A DNA stretch of 64,000 bases from Paenibacillus lautus NBRC 15380 (GCF_004000945.1 NZ_BIMF01000023.1:1-64000), one strand, 5' to 3'; positions 26,905-35,382 are shown, numbered from the stretch's first letter. The notes: generated by a model not told the origin, from the sequence alone. Made by a program: numbers and translations.

Positions 26905-26933
26905 ATTATAGCACCGTCTAATTTTGTCGTCAA
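26905..26933 (-). promoter_or_regulatory. Sigma-A promoter for the attenuator leader
   Basis: On the minus strand -35 TTGACG (26933-26928) and -10 TATAAT (26910-26905) are exactly 17 bases apart. The expected start is near 26898, giving a leader of about 100 bases to the terminator T run. Confidence 0.85.
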
Positions 26934-26939
26934 TTATTT

Positions 26940-28256
26940 TTAATGTTGGGTTTCCGGCCGGATGAGACCGAGATGGTCCCGTAACGTTCTGCCTGTATAG
27001 TCCTCGCGAAACAGCCCGCGCTGCTGAAGCAGCGGGACTACGCGCTCCACAAACTGTTCGAGCCCGCTCGGAAGCAAAGGGGCCATAATGTTGAATCCGT
27101 CGCAAGCCCCGCTTCGAAACCAATCCTCGATCCGATCGGCAATCTGCTGCGGGGTTCCGATCATCGTCATGTGACCTCTGGAGACCGCGTAATGCCTGCC
27201 AAGCTCCAGAATGCTCATGCCCGATTTCGCAGCCATATCCATAATCATGATCGCCCGGCTGCTGTTCCCTTCCCTCGGCAGATCAGGCAGCGGACCGTCT
27301 ACCGGATATCCGGTCAAATCCGCATTTAGCAATTGAGATACATATTTCACCCCTGCTTCCGGCACGATGAGCTCGCTGAACGTCCGGTGATACGCCAAAG
27401 CTTCGGCTTCGCTCTCTCCGAGGAAGATCAGCAGGCCCGGCAGTACCTTCACTTCTTCCCCTTCCCGTCCATACTCCTTGAGCAAGTCCTTAAACTCGCG
27501 GTAATACCTTATCGCATCTTCTTTACTCTCACAGGCCGTGAACACAACATCGGCTGTTTGGGCTGCCAGTCTTCTTCCCGCTTCCGAGGTTCCAGCTTCA
27601 ATGATAACGGGCCTGCCTTGCGGAGATCTGGGCATGTTCAACGGACCCTCCACCCTGAAAAACGCTCCTTCATGATGTACCCGATGAATCCGGGTCGTAT
27701 CCGCAAAGACAGCTCTCTGCCGATCCAACACAAGGGCATCGTCCTCCCAGCTGTCCCAACAACCCGTCACAGCCTGTAGAAAATCCTCCGCCCGTTCATA
27801 CCGCTTCCCGTGCTCCATTAATACAGCCGAGCCGAAATTGCGTGCCTCTGCATCCTTCGTAGAGGTCACCACATTCCATGCGGCTCTGCCGCCGCTGATA
27901 TGATCCAGAGTGGAGAGGCGCCTTGCCAAAGCGTAGGGCTCGTTGAATGTGGTAGATGCCGTGCCGGCTAATCCAACATACTCCGTAACGCCAGCCAGAC
28001 TGCTGAGCATGGTCAGCGCTTCAGGCTGCAGAAAGCTGACATTCGTCTGCAAATCCTCGATCAACGGAATCGAGTTGTTGTCCGCAAGGAATACCATATC
28101 GAATTTCCCGCGTTCGGCTGCTTGAGCGCAGCGCTTATAGAAATCGTGATCCACGGCTCCGACCCCCGCCGAATCGGGATGCCGCCAAGCGGCGATATGA
28201 TGGCCGTAATTCATTAGAAAAGCACCCAAACTTAATTGGCGTTGCTCCGCTCCCAT
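26940..28256 (-). CDS. NtaA/SnaA/DszA-family FMN-dependent monooxygenase (2)
   Basis: A 438-aa paralogue of the monooxygenase at 24372, with the same luciferase fold and family blocks (MVFLADNNS near 55, LSTLDHISGGRAAWNVVTS near 113, a C-terminus VVPLLQQRGLFREDY). The two are clearly diverged, so they likely act on different substrates or successive steps. GAAGGGGAG lies 7 bases before the ATG. It is separated from the aldo/keto reductase by 170 bases that hold a new promoter and attenuator, so it can be expressed apart from the rest. Only 45 bases separate it from the upstream DUF4825 gene. Confidence 0.87.
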   Translation of the reverse strand: MGAEQRQLSLGAFLMNYGHHIAAWRHPDSAGVGAVDHDFYKRCAQAAERGKFDMVFLADNNSIPLIEDLQTNVSFLQPEALTMLSSLAGVTEYVGLAGTASTTFNEPYALARRLSTLDHISGGRAAWNVVTSTKDAEARNFGSAVLMEHGKRYERAEDFLQAVTGCWDSWEDDALVLDRQRAVFADTTRIHRVHHEGAFFRVEGPLNMPRSPQGRPVIIEAGTSEAGRRLAAQTADVVFTACESKEDAIRYYREFKDLLKEYGREGEEVKVLPGLLIFLGESEAEALAYHRTFSELIVPEAGVKYVSQLLNADLTGYPVDGPLPDLPREGNSSRAIMIMDMAAKSGMSILELGRHYAVSRGHMTMIGTPQQIADRIEDWFRSGACDGFNIMAPLLPSGLEQFVERVVPLLQQRGLFREDYTGRTLRDHLGLIRPETQH

Positions 28257-28301
28257 CTGTATACTCCCCTTCGCTTTAACTCTACTGAACGCTTTTTATC
28301 T

Positions 28302-28874
28302 CTATAGATACTTACGTTCAACCAGGTTCTCTACGTAATCACCGACATACTTCATATCATCAAGACGGGATTGAACTTCCTTCTCCCATGTCCCGGCATC
28401 CCGTAATGAAGCAAGCGTAACCTGGCTGCCATACCACGACTCCACCTCGTCCCGCCGGATGGTGAAGGCTTGGTCTTCAAAGACGAAGATCAGCTTCTGC
28501 AAATTATCAATCATGGCAAAATTCGCAGTGGAATTATAAACCAGCAGCTGCTTCAGCTTCTCCTCTTGCAGATCACCAGCCCTGGCCTGGAATCGGAGCT
28601 CGGCCGTCAATTCCTCCGGGTACAGCTGAAATGTGCGCCCGATGTCACGCATCGGAAGCGAAGCATTCAAATTGATCAGGTTCCCGGCATTCCCCATATA
28701 CGGGCTGGCGAAGCCTAACGAATTCCGGATATCATGAGTTAACGGATCATTCTGCGCCGCTTCATATTGAACGGCCTGTTCGTTGGCCCTGGGCTTGATG
28801 AATCCCTCTAATGCAGCCATACCTGCTATTCCGACAAGCAGGAGTGCAACAATCAGCCAATTTTTTCTGCTCAT
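28302..28874 (-). CDS. DUF4825-like membrane-anchored protein
   Basis: A 190-aa protein with one N-terminal membrane segment (about 5-23) and an extracytoplasmic domain. Pieces such as NSLGFASPYMGNAGNLINL and ELTAELRFQ followed by VYNSTANFAMIDNL resemble DUF4825 proteins, whose function is unknown. Its start overlaps the stop of the gene before it by 4 bases (ATGA), so it belongs to the PadR operon. The role is unknown; envelope-stress sensing is a guess based on its neighbours. Confidence 0.72.
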   Translation of the reverse strand: MSRKNWLIVALLLVGIAGMAALEGFIKPRANEQAVQYEAAQNDPLTHDIRNSLGFASPYMGNAGNLINLNASLPMRDIGRTFQLYPEELTAELRFQARAGDLQEEKLKQLLVYNSTANFAMIDNLQKLIFVFEDQAFTIRRDEVESWYGSQVTLASLRDAGTWEKEVQSRLDDMKYVGDYVENLVERKYL

Positions 28875-29551
28875 GGTTCATTCACCTCAAGTCGAAGGGT
28901 TAGTTTACAAGCTTTTTGGACAAGCAGCGGAATGATGACCGACGTCATCGGGATGGCATATCGCATGACGGTCACGTAGAACGAATAGGGCCCATCGATC
29001 CGCAGCTCTCGCCCAAACCATAGATCACTGCCGTATTGAATTACGAAAGTGTACATGGATACAACTACGATAAATATCGACCACAGCCACCATGCCCCTT
29101 TGCTCCATTTGGCCAATTTGCCTGCGTTGATGACAGCTGTCTGCTTCTCATACCGTTTCAGATGCCGTGACATGGAAAGATACACCGCTCCGGTTAAGAC
29201 AACGACGCACAGCAGGAGGGTGTTCACCCCTATACCGCTTGGCAAAAATCGGGCCGGAATGGTGACGATCCACGCCAACAAGGAATAAATAAGCGCGCTC
29301 TGAACAAGGTCATACCGGAAACGGTAGCTGTAAACTTTTTGATTATCGTCAATGAGGGCCTCGATATCTTCGATGTTATCGATCGCCAGACTGATGGCCG
29401 ATTGATATTCCATGCCGTTCTCCATATAATCCGTAACCCGCGCCTCCAAATTGCTGAGAACCTCATTCTTCAGCTCTACCACTTCCTTGGTTTTGCGTTG
29501 ATTCGCAAATAGACGGTCCACAAAGATCTCTAAGTCATGCCTGTTGGTCAT
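28871..29551 (-). CDS. Membrane protein with an N-terminal permease-prefix-like domain
   Basis: A 226-aa protein. Residues 1-65 are a soluble helical domain with DLEIFVDRLF and AISLAIDNIEDIEALI, like the prefix found in PadR-linked DUF1700 or permease-prefix proteins. Four hydrophobic segments follow. The ATG at 29551 overlaps the PadR stop by 4 bases (ATGA) and has GGAG about 11 bases upstream. Such proteins are typically co-transcribed with PadR repressors. No transport function can be claimed. Confidence 0.75.
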   Translation of the reverse strand: MTNRHDLEIFVDRLFANQRKTKEVVELKNEVLSNLEARVTDYMENGMEYQSAISLAIDNIEDIEALIDDNQKVYSYRFRYDLVQSALIYSLLAWIVTIPARFLPSGIGVNTLLLCVVVLTGAVYLSMSRHLKRYEKQTAVINAGKLAKWSKGAWWLWSIFIVVVSMYTFVIQYGSDLWFGRELRIDGPYSFYVTVMRYAIPMTSVIIPLLVQKACKLTLRLEVNEP

Positions 29552-29904
29552 TGATCCGTCAGCTCCTTTCCGTTCCCGATCAGAACATCGATAATCTCGC
29601 GCGCAGCCTTCCATTCCTCCTGATTTTGCAGCAAGCGTCCCTGTCCCTCCTGGCTGAGGTTATAATATTTGCGCCTTCCGCCCTGGGTTTCTTCTCCCCA
29701 ATAGGAACGGATGAATCCCTGCTTCTCCAACCTTCTCAGACTGGAATATAATGTAGGCTCCTTCAGCTCAAATCGATTCCCGCTTCGTAGCGAGATTTCT
29801 TTAATGATCTGATAGCCGTAATTATCCCCGTCCGATAACACGCGCAGAATAAAGGTATCAATATTGCCACGTATCAAATCACTGTTATGTAAGGATTCAA
29901 TCAA
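29548..29904 (-). CDS. PadR-family transcriptional regulator
   Basis: A 118-aa PadR repressor with a winged helix-turn-helix. Family blocks are ILRVLSDGDNYGYQIIKEI near 21-39, PTLYSSLRRLEKQGFI near 55-70 and GGRRKYYNLS near 80. A C-terminal helix would dimerise. It heads a three-gene operon with 4-base overlaps. A palindrome overlapping its own -35 element (29950-29976) is the probable operator, so autorepression is likely. GGAGGTCC lies upstream of the ATG. Confidence 0.92.
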   Translation of the reverse strand: MIESLHNSDLIRGNIDTFILRVLSDGDNYGYQIIKEISLRSGNRFELKEPTLYSSLRRLEKQGFIRSYWGEETQGGRRKYYNLSQEGQGRLLQNQEEWKAAREIIDVLIGNGKELTDQ

Positions 29905-29939
29905 ATACCCGGACCTCCTTAACGGAATGGAATGGGTAT

Positions 29940-29976
29940 AATATAACGCATATTACTATGCATGTCAAAGTAATAT
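29940..29976 (-). promoter_or_regulatory. padR promoter with overlapping operator
   Basis: On the minus strand -35 TTGACA (29968-29963) and -10 TATATT (29945-29940) are 17 bases apart. The dyad ATATTACT (29950-29957) / AGTAATAT (29969-29976) brackets the -35 element, so a bound PadR dimer would block polymerase. Confidence 0.75.
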
Positions 29977-30003
29977 TCCACACATATATTGATCCTTCAT
30001 CGA

Positions 30004-30032
30004 TTGACGGTTTACAAGCACTACTATATAAT
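30004..30032 (+). promoter_or_regulatory. Sigma-A promoter of the DUF2062 gene
   Basis: TTGACG (30004-30009) and TATAAT (30027-30032) are 17 bases apart. A CCCC/GGGG hairpin (about 30064-30083) lies in the leader. Confidence 0.7.
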
Positions 30033-30131
30033 TCTTGAAAGTTCTTCCTATTATAAATAGAATCCCCTACATATGATATGGGGTTCCAATCCCTTCATTA
30101 TTGTATTTAGTACGTGCAGGAGGAGACGGTT

Positions 30132-30659
30132 TTGCTTCATAAATACATTCGACGACTGAAATACTATATTCTCCGGACTCTCCGCATGCAAAATAGCGAT
30201 CATCGAATTGCGCTCGGTTTTGCCGTAGGCTTCTTCCCTTGCTGGTATCCAACCTTCGGCATTGATCTGCTGCTGGCTCCGCTGCTCGCTCGTATGGTTC
30301 GCGGGAATATCCCCTCCGCCTTCCTTGCAGCTTCGGCAGGCTCCGTCTTGTGGCCAATCCTGTTCTATTTAAACTATAGAATCGGAGTATTTGTGCATCT
30401 GTTCACCACATTTCCCAAATCCTTTGAAATCGAAGATGCCCTCACGGTTCCTGTCCCTGAGACGGATTATATCGTTGAGACGGACCATTTCGGCAGATTA
30501 GGCGATATGGGCGTCAACTTTCTTGTCGGTGCCCTCATCAACAGTGTCCTGTCTACATTAATACTCTATATTTTGCTGCGCATCTTGCTTTCCGTTTACC
30601 GCAGACCCTTGCTTCATAAAATCAAAGAATCCATTCGAAGAGGAAAATTGAAGTCTTAA
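30132..30659 (+). CDS. DUF2062 membrane protein
   Basis: A 175-aa DUF2062 protein with three or four membrane segments. The family block HRIALGFAVGFFPCWYPTFGIDLLLAPLLARMVRGN is split across residues 25-60. Function is unknown; some members are fused to glycosyltransferases. A TTG start at 30132 was chosen because AGGAGG is 8 bases upstream; the frame's earlier GTG lies inside that ribosome site. It has its own promoter and terminator and is monocistronic. Confidence 0.8.
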   Translation: MLHKYIRRLKYYILRTLRMQNSDHRIALGFAVGFFPCWYPTFGIDLLLAPLLARMVRGNIPSAFLAASAGSVLWPILFYLNYRIGVFVHLFTTFPKSFEIEDALTVPVPETDYIVETDHFGRLGDMGVNFLVGALINSVLSTLILYILLRILLSVYRRPLLHKIKESIRRGKLKS

Positions 30660-30674
30660 TTAGTAGTCACACAG

Positions 30675-30709
30675 AAAAGCGCCAGGAACCCCCTTCCTAG
30701 GCGCTTATT
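30675..30709 (+). terminator. Terminator of the DUF2062 gene
   Basis: AAGCGCC plus AGGAA pair with TTCCT plus GGCGCTT around a 5-base loop, followed by TATTC. Confidence 0.7.
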
Positions 30710-30792
30710 CATTTTCAGAACCAAGCTGCATAGTCCCTCCCTGCCTTATCCCAACTCCCTACTTTCTCTGGTCAATTTCTCTGGAAAATTCG

Positions 30793-30821
30793 GTATAAAT
30801 TGCTAAAAGTACGGCATTCTA
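30793..30821 (+). promoter_or_regulatory. Sigma-G-type promoter of the ger operon
   Basis: GTATA (30793-30797), 17 bases, then CATTCTA (30815-30821) fit the sigma-G pattern (GHATR and CATnnTA). This agrees with forespore expression of germinant receptors. Confidence 0.75.
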
Positions 30822-30869
30822 AAGAGGATGAGCCTTTACTACATATCGGCAAAGGAGGGGAGAACGAAA

Positions 30870-32330
30870 GTGAAATCGAAAGCGCAGCACGTACTGCTTG
30901 ACCCTGTTAAAGAACGGCTTGCGAATTGCGAGGATGTCATCTATCAATCCTTACGTGTCCATGGATCAACGTGCACCGTCATCTACATTGAATCCATTGT
31001 GGATATCAGCACCCTGCACGAACATATCGTTAAACCGCTGATTAAGGAAGCCGCGTTGATTCAGCATAATTTTAACGACTTCATTGACCGTATGGATCGT
31101 GGAGATATCCTGTCGGTTCCATTTCATCGCTCTTCCTCGGCGGAGTATATTGCCAATATGATTGTCGAAGGCACAGCGGTAGTGGTTGTGGAGCAGTTGG
31201 CAGAGGCTTATTTATTTGACATCGCGTTGTATCAGAAACGGGCGGTTTCGGAATCTCAGAATGAGCTCGTGGTGAACGGGCCGCAAGAAGCTTTTATCGA
31301 AGACATTGGCACGAATTTGTCGCTGCTCCGGCACAAAATCAAGCATACGGACCTCAAAACCGTGCGTTATCAGATTGGTGACTATTCCAAGACCTCCGTA
31401 TATATGGTGTATGTCGACGGCTTATGCAAACCCGAAGTTGTCGCTCAAGTAGACCGGCAGTTGAATAGCATATCCATTGATGGCATCTTCGGGATCAGCA
31501 CCTTGTCCGAGCAGATGAAGGAAGGTGTGAAATCCCCGTTTCCGCAGTTTCAATACACAGAGCGACCGGATTCCGTAGCCGCTTCTCTGCTTGAAGGCAG
31601 GGTCGGCATTATGCAGGATGGAACGCCGTCGGCACTGATCGTGCCAGTCACTCTATTTTCCCTGCTGCAGTCGTCCGAGGATTATTATCACAGCTTCTTC
31701 TCCTCCAGCTGGATCCGGATTGTCCGGTTCGTGTTCGCCATTATTTCATTACTGATGCCTTCGCTATATGTGGCGATCACGACATTTCAGCCATCCATCA
31801 TACCCACCGATCTGCTGATCACCATTGCGGCATCGCGTGAGAATATCCCGTTCTCCGCTTTAACGGAGGCACTGATCATGGAACTGACCTTTGAAGCGCT
31901 GCGGGAAGCCGGAACCCGGATCCCGAAGCCCGTCGGGCAGACGATATCCATTATCGGCGCCATCGTCATTGGACAGGCCGCGGTGGAAGCGGGAATCGTA
32001 TCCAACCCAATGGTCATCGTGGTATCGATAACCGGTATCGCTTCTTACATCATTCCGCACTTTGAGCTCGGGCTTGCGTTCCGCTTGCTGCGCTTCCCCA
32101 TACTCATACTCGGAGGGACGCTGGGTCTAATCGGCGTGTTTGCTGCCGCCTTCCTTGTGTATGGCCATATGGCTTCCCTAAAGTCATTCAAGACGCCTTA
32201 TCTGCAGCCGGTTGCTCCGCTTATATTATCGGAATGGAAGGATACCTTCCTGCGGGCGCCGTCCATGCTGATGAAGAATAGGCCTAAAACCTATGCATCA
32301 TCCAACAATATAAGGAGACGAAAGCCATAA
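30870..32330 (+). CDS. Germinant receptor A subunit (GerA/GerKA family)
   Basis: A 486-aa GerA-family A subunit, a spore inner-membrane protein that recognises nutrients and triggers germination. A large soluble N-terminal domain (about 1-265) precedes five or so membrane segments, with the family block VGQTISIIGAIVIGQAAVEAG near 366-386 split by a loop. A GTG start at 30870 was preferred: GGGGAG is 7 bases upstream. The ATG at 30828 lies too close to the sigma-G -10 element. It overlaps the next start by one base (TAATG). Confidence 0.92.
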   Translation: MKSKAQHVLLDPVKERLANCEDVIYQSLRVHGSTCTVIYIESIVDISTLHEHIVKPLIKEAALIQHNFNDFIDRMDRGDILSVPFHRSSSAEYIANMIVEGTAVVVVEQLAEAYLFDIALYQKRAVSESQNELVVNGPQEAFIEDIGTNLSLLRHKIKHTDLKTVRYQIGDYSKTSVYMVYVDGLCKPEVVAQVDRQLNSISIDGIFGISTLSEQMKEGVKSPFPQFQYTERPDSVAASLLEGRVGIMQDGTPSALIVPVTLFSLLQSSEDYYHSFFSSSWIRIVRFVFAIISLLMPSLYVAITTFQPSIIPTDLLITIAASRENIPFSALTEALIMELTFEALREAGTRIPKPVGQTISIIGAIVIGQAAVEAGIVSNPMVIVVSITGIASYIIPHFELGLAFRLLRFPILILGGTLGLIGVFAAAFLVYGHMASLKSFKTPYLQPVAPLILSEWKDTFLRAPSMLMKNRPKTYASSNNIRRRKP

Positions 32331-33505
32331 TGCCTCTACTCAAATGGTTTAACTTGTTCAAATTGGTGCTTCCCCTGACTCTGTTAACGGGTTGCGGTTT
32401 CACGATGACCAAGGTTGAAATCAATGAGCAAACCTTTGTATTTGCCATGTATGTAAATAAAGGTCAGCAAAAAGACACCGTGGAAGTTACGATCAGTGCC
32501 CCCCTTCCAAATCGGCTTACATCTGGAAGCCAAGCAGGCGCCCAAGGTGGTGGTGACCCGTATGCCATGGTAACCAAGACCTCCAGTACCGTGCAGGATG
32601 CCCTGCACCTGATTCAACGGGATCTTTCCAGACGTTTTGACTTCAGTCACACCAAGGTCGTAATCGTTGGCAAAAGCTTCGCGGAGGCGGGATTAGAAGA
32701 GCTTACGGACTGGCTTCAGCGAGAACCGACAACCAACCTGAATATTTATTTAATGGTTGCACCCGGAGACGCCAAAAAAGTCGCGGAGCTGACGCCGGTC
32801 TTTGAGCAGATGCCCTCGGAGGTACTCACCCGATTTGCAGACCAGCACAACATGATCGTGACGAACCTGAAGGATTGCCTCTATGCCGAATCGGCCAATC
32901 AAGGCTATGCCTTGAACTATTTGTCAGCAGGCTTGAAGCCTATGGTGGCCGACCAAGAGAAACTGGAACCCTGGGCAGGGATTCAGGGCACGGCGCTTTT
33001 CCGTCATCATAAACTCGTTGCCACACTCCCGATGAAGGAGTCGCTTGCCGTCAGTTGGGGAGTAAACGAGGTAAAAGGTCCTATGTATACTGTTCATTGG
33101 AGTAATGGCGAGAAAGCAAGCGTGTTTGTCATCACATCAAGATCCAATAAGTCCGTACGCATGGTTTCGGGTCATCCGGTGTTCACAGTAAAGCTAAGCG
33201 GAACGGGCGATGTCATATACAAACCAAAGCAAAGGCAGTTTGATACCCTTCATGTGAAAGAGCTGATCGAGCGTGAGCTCAATGATCAAATCGCCGGTCA
33301 TTTAAGAAAAGCTCTTCATACATCGCAGCGAGTAGGAGCAGACATCCTGCAGCTTGGCATGCTGGTGGATTGGAACTATCCGGATCATTGGCACAAGGTT
33401 CGTGCCAACTGGCCCGATTATTACAAAAACGAAGTGGAGATCCAGGTTGTTACCGACATTAAGATTCGAAACTTCGGATCCATACTCAAAATGAATCCGA
33501 AATAA
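32330..33505 (+). CDS. Germinant receptor C subunit lipoprotein (GerAC/GerKC family)
   Basis: A 391-aa GerC lipoprotein anchored to the spore inner membrane. The signal peptide ends in LLTGC (Cys 22). Three domains typical of GerBC follow, with the late conserved region LIERELNDQIAGHLRKAL and a C-terminal WNYPDHWHKVRANW near 345-358. It is translationally coupled to the A subunit. In this operon the C gene precedes the B gene, with a small open frame between them. Confidence 0.92.
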   Translation: MPLLKWFNLFKLVLPLTLLTGCGFTMTKVEINEQTFVFAMYVNKGQQKDTVEVTISAPLPNRLTSGSQAGAQGGGDPYAMVTKTSSTVQDALHLIQRDLSRRFDFSHTKVVIVGKSFAEAGLEELTDWLQREPTTNLNIYLMVAPGDAKKVAELTPVFEQMPSEVLTRFADQHNMIVTNLKDCLYAESANQGYALNYLSAGLKPMVADQEKLEPWAGIQGTALFRHHKLVATLPMKESLAVSWGVNEVKGPMYTVHWSNGEKASVFVITSRSNKSVRMVSGHPVFTVKLSGTGDVIYKPKQRQFDTLHVKELIERELNDQIAGHLRKALHTSQRVGADILQLGMLVDWNYPDHWHKVRANWPDYYKNEVEIQVVTDIKIRNFGSILKMNPK

Positions 33506-33518
33506 GGAGGTTTTGCCC

Positions 33519-33722
33519 ATGCTCGCTCTTCTGTTCCTCGTGTACTCCTTGGTGGAATGGTATATCGCGAAGAAAAAGGCAAAAGCACCTCGTGAAAAAT
33601 GGACGGTTCTCCTGCTGATCCTTGCGTTTACCGTCTGGAATTTATTCGCCTTGTTTTCTCACGAGTGGCTGACCCCCAACCATCTGATTATGCTGCTGTT
33701 CGGTTGGCTTGATAACCTATAA
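33519..33722 (+). CDS. Small two-helix membrane protein in the ger operon
   Basis: A 67-aa protein with two hydrophobic segments (about 1-15 and 29-45) separated by a basic stretch IAKKKAKAPREKW, and a semi-hydrophobic end. GGAGG is 8 bases before the ATG at 33519. It sits between the C and B receptor genes, a place where small D-type germination subunits are known in some Bacillus ger operons; GerD-like D subunits are also two-helix proteins of similar size. I therefore suggest a D-subunit role, with modest confidence. Confidence 0.7.
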   Translation: MLALLFLVYSLVEWYIAKKKAKAPREKWTVLLLILAFTVWNLFALFSHEWLTPNHLIMLLFGWLDNL

Positions 33723-33764
33723 CAAAAACATCTATCGGCGTACTTTCACAGAGGACTATAATCT

Positions 33765-34907
33765 ATGACGGAAAGGATGTACGAACCCAACATGCGCAAT
33801 ACTCCCTGGCAGCTGTTTCGTTTCGGATTTGTCTATCTTAACGCCATACCTACTGGATTTCTGATCAGTCCCCTATTGTGGAACTCTGCTTACTTAGGAT
33901 GGGCTGCGATTCTGGGCGGCTATGTGATGAGTTTAATCTTCCTGTGGTTTATGGTAAAGCTCGCGCTGTGGGATCCTCAGAAACCCTGGATCGATTTCGG
34001 CAGTAAACTTGTCAGCAAATGGATTCATATCCCGGTCGTCGCTTTGGTATTTTTCTGGTCGATCAATTACATAGGGATGGATATCGAAAGCTTCACTTTA
34101 TTCTTCGACACCAATTACATGCGTGAATCTCCTCAATGGTTCGTGCTCCTGATCGTGGGTTTGGTCGTTATGATTACCGCCAGATGGGGTATGGAGACGA
34201 TGATTTATATGTCCGACGGGCTGTTTCTCGTCATTGTCATTGCGATCGTGTCCATGAATTTGTTTTTCTTCAAGGAAGCCCATTTTGATATGATGATCGC
34301 GCTGGTCAGGCATCACAATTATGAGTCGGCCGTTAAGGACGCCCTGTTCTGTCTTTCATTCTTCGCGGAATGGCTCGTCTTCCTCTTTCTTGCTCCCTAT
34401 ATCCAATTTGATCGAAAATCCTTTCGAAACCTCGCCGCCTCAGGGATATTGGTGACTATAGGCATATTTCTCCAATGGGCTTCAGCTTTACTAAATTTCG
34501 GCCCTTATCTAGGGCGGGAGATGCAATATCCACTCGTTGAATTGATGCGCGCAGCCAGTGGCTTCCTCGGCAACTCCGATCCGCTTATCATTGGATTATG
34601 GAGCAGTTCGATGTTCTTCCACAGCGCCTTTCTCATCCACGTAAGTGTAAGATGTCTTGCCAAATTGCTTCACCTGAAGCAAATGGATGGGCCGCTGATC
34701 GCCATTATTGGGGGAACTGCTATCGTCATTGCATACCAGTATTCGCAAAATCCGATCCTTTTTCTCCAGGACTTTAATTCTTTCGGGATGGCGATCTTCT
34801 TTATTCTTATGGAGTTCATCCCTGTTTTCTATTGGATTGTCTCCTTGTTCCGTAAACGCAAACCCAAGCATAAACAAAAACCTAAAGCGAATCATAAATC
34901 CGCTTGA
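33765..34907 (+). CDS. Germinant receptor B subunit (GerAB/GerKB family)
   Basis: A 380-aa GerAB-type protein of the APC amino acid transporter superfamily with about ten membrane segments. The opening TPWQLFRFGFVYLNAIPTGFL and the later motif RMGMET-like ARWGMETMIYMSDGLF are family features. It is thought to bind the germinant within the membrane bundle. AGAGGA lies 9 bases upstream of the ATG. The C-terminal tail is strongly basic (many Lys). It is the last gene of the operon. Confidence 0.92.
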   Translation: MTERMYEPNMRNTPWQLFRFGFVYLNAIPTGFLISPLLWNSAYLGWAAILGGYVMSLIFLWFMVKLALWDPQKPWIDFGSKLVSKWIHIPVVALVFFWSINYIGMDIESFTLFFDTNYMRESPQWFVLLIVGLVVMITARWGMETMIYMSDGLFLVIVIAIVSMNLFFFKEAHFDMMIALVRHHNYESAVKDALFCLSFFAEWLVFLFLAPYIQFDRKSFRNLAASGILVTIGIFLQWASALLNFGPYLGREMQYPLVELMRAASGFLGNSDPLIIGLWSSSMFFHSAFLIHVSVRCLAKLLHLKQMDGPLIAIIGGTAIVIAYQYSQNPILFLQDFNSFGMAIFFILMEFIPVFYWIVSLFRKRKPKHKQKPKANHKSA

Positions 34908-35187
34908 ATCTGAAACTGTATCGATATCGAATTGAAAAAACGAATAAGAGAGCGGCATTTGCAGCTCCCTTAGCTTCTGGAACAATCACCTTTTATACTG
35001 ATATTATAGCCTTCTCCTTCGCGAGGTAAGTATGATAAACCTCTGAAGTTAATACTTTCTTATCTTGTCAAAAAATCAACATTTTATGTAAGCGCTTCCT
35101 ACAAAAAGGTTCTTTTATTGTAAGCAATTGGCATATTATATAGTACAGTAGACCAGCTGGCAAGGGTGGCAGCAGGAGGTGATAGGC

Positions 35188-35271
35188 ATGGGCGTGAATG
35201 AAGCTTTGGCTTTAATGATATCGTTCGCCACTCTGGTCGTTTCGATCCTTGCCTTCCATAATAAGAAATAG
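35188..35271 (+). CDS. Holin-like type I toxin peptide, 27 aa
   Basis: A 27-aa peptide with one membrane helix (EALALMISFATLVVSILAF) and a short polar, basic end. The opening V-x-EAL-x-LMI-x-F is typical of the putative holin-like toxin family (Fst/TxpA-related), small membrane peptides held in check by antisense RNA. AGGAGGT is 7 bases upstream of the ATG. A stem-loop and a terminator follow, as in known loci. Toxicity and an antitoxin RNA are inferred; no convincing antisense promoter was found by eye. Confidence 0.7.
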   Translation: MGVNEALALMISFATLVVSILAFHNKK

Positions 35272-35304
35272 ACCCGTCCCTTGTACAGATGAATCTATTT
35301 CTTA
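35262..35304 (+). ncRNA. Stem-loop in the toxin mRNA 3' region
   Basis: TAAGAAATAGA (35262-35272) and TCTATTTCTTA (35294-35304) form a perfect 11-pair stem that includes the toxin stop codon, with a 21-base loop containing CCCTTGTACAG. In related loci this region pairs with the antitoxin RNA. Apart from this locus the 34908-35440 gap holds nothing I can identify. Confidence 0.55.
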
Positions 35305-35353
35305 CGTCTGGTTGCAAGCAAATATCCACCTTGCAGGTGATGATCTGCTGTGC

Positions 35354-35382
35354 GAGGAGTCGGCGGCAACCGGCTCCTTTTG
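35354..35382 (+). terminator. Terminator of the toxin transcript
   Basis: GGAG plus CGG pair with CCGGCTCC around a short loop, followed by TTTTG. It defines the 3' end of the toxin RNA about 110 bases past the stop codon. Confidence 0.7.

Noticed and set aside
26797..26933. Known S-box, T-box or other riboswitch at the attenuator
   Set aside because: The conserved cores (for example the T-box AGGGTGGNACCGCG) are absent, so only an unclassified attenuator is claimed.
30828..30869. ATG at 30828 as start of the GerA-type protein
   Set aside because: It is only 6 bases past the sigma-G -10 element; the GTG at 30870 has a good ribosome site.
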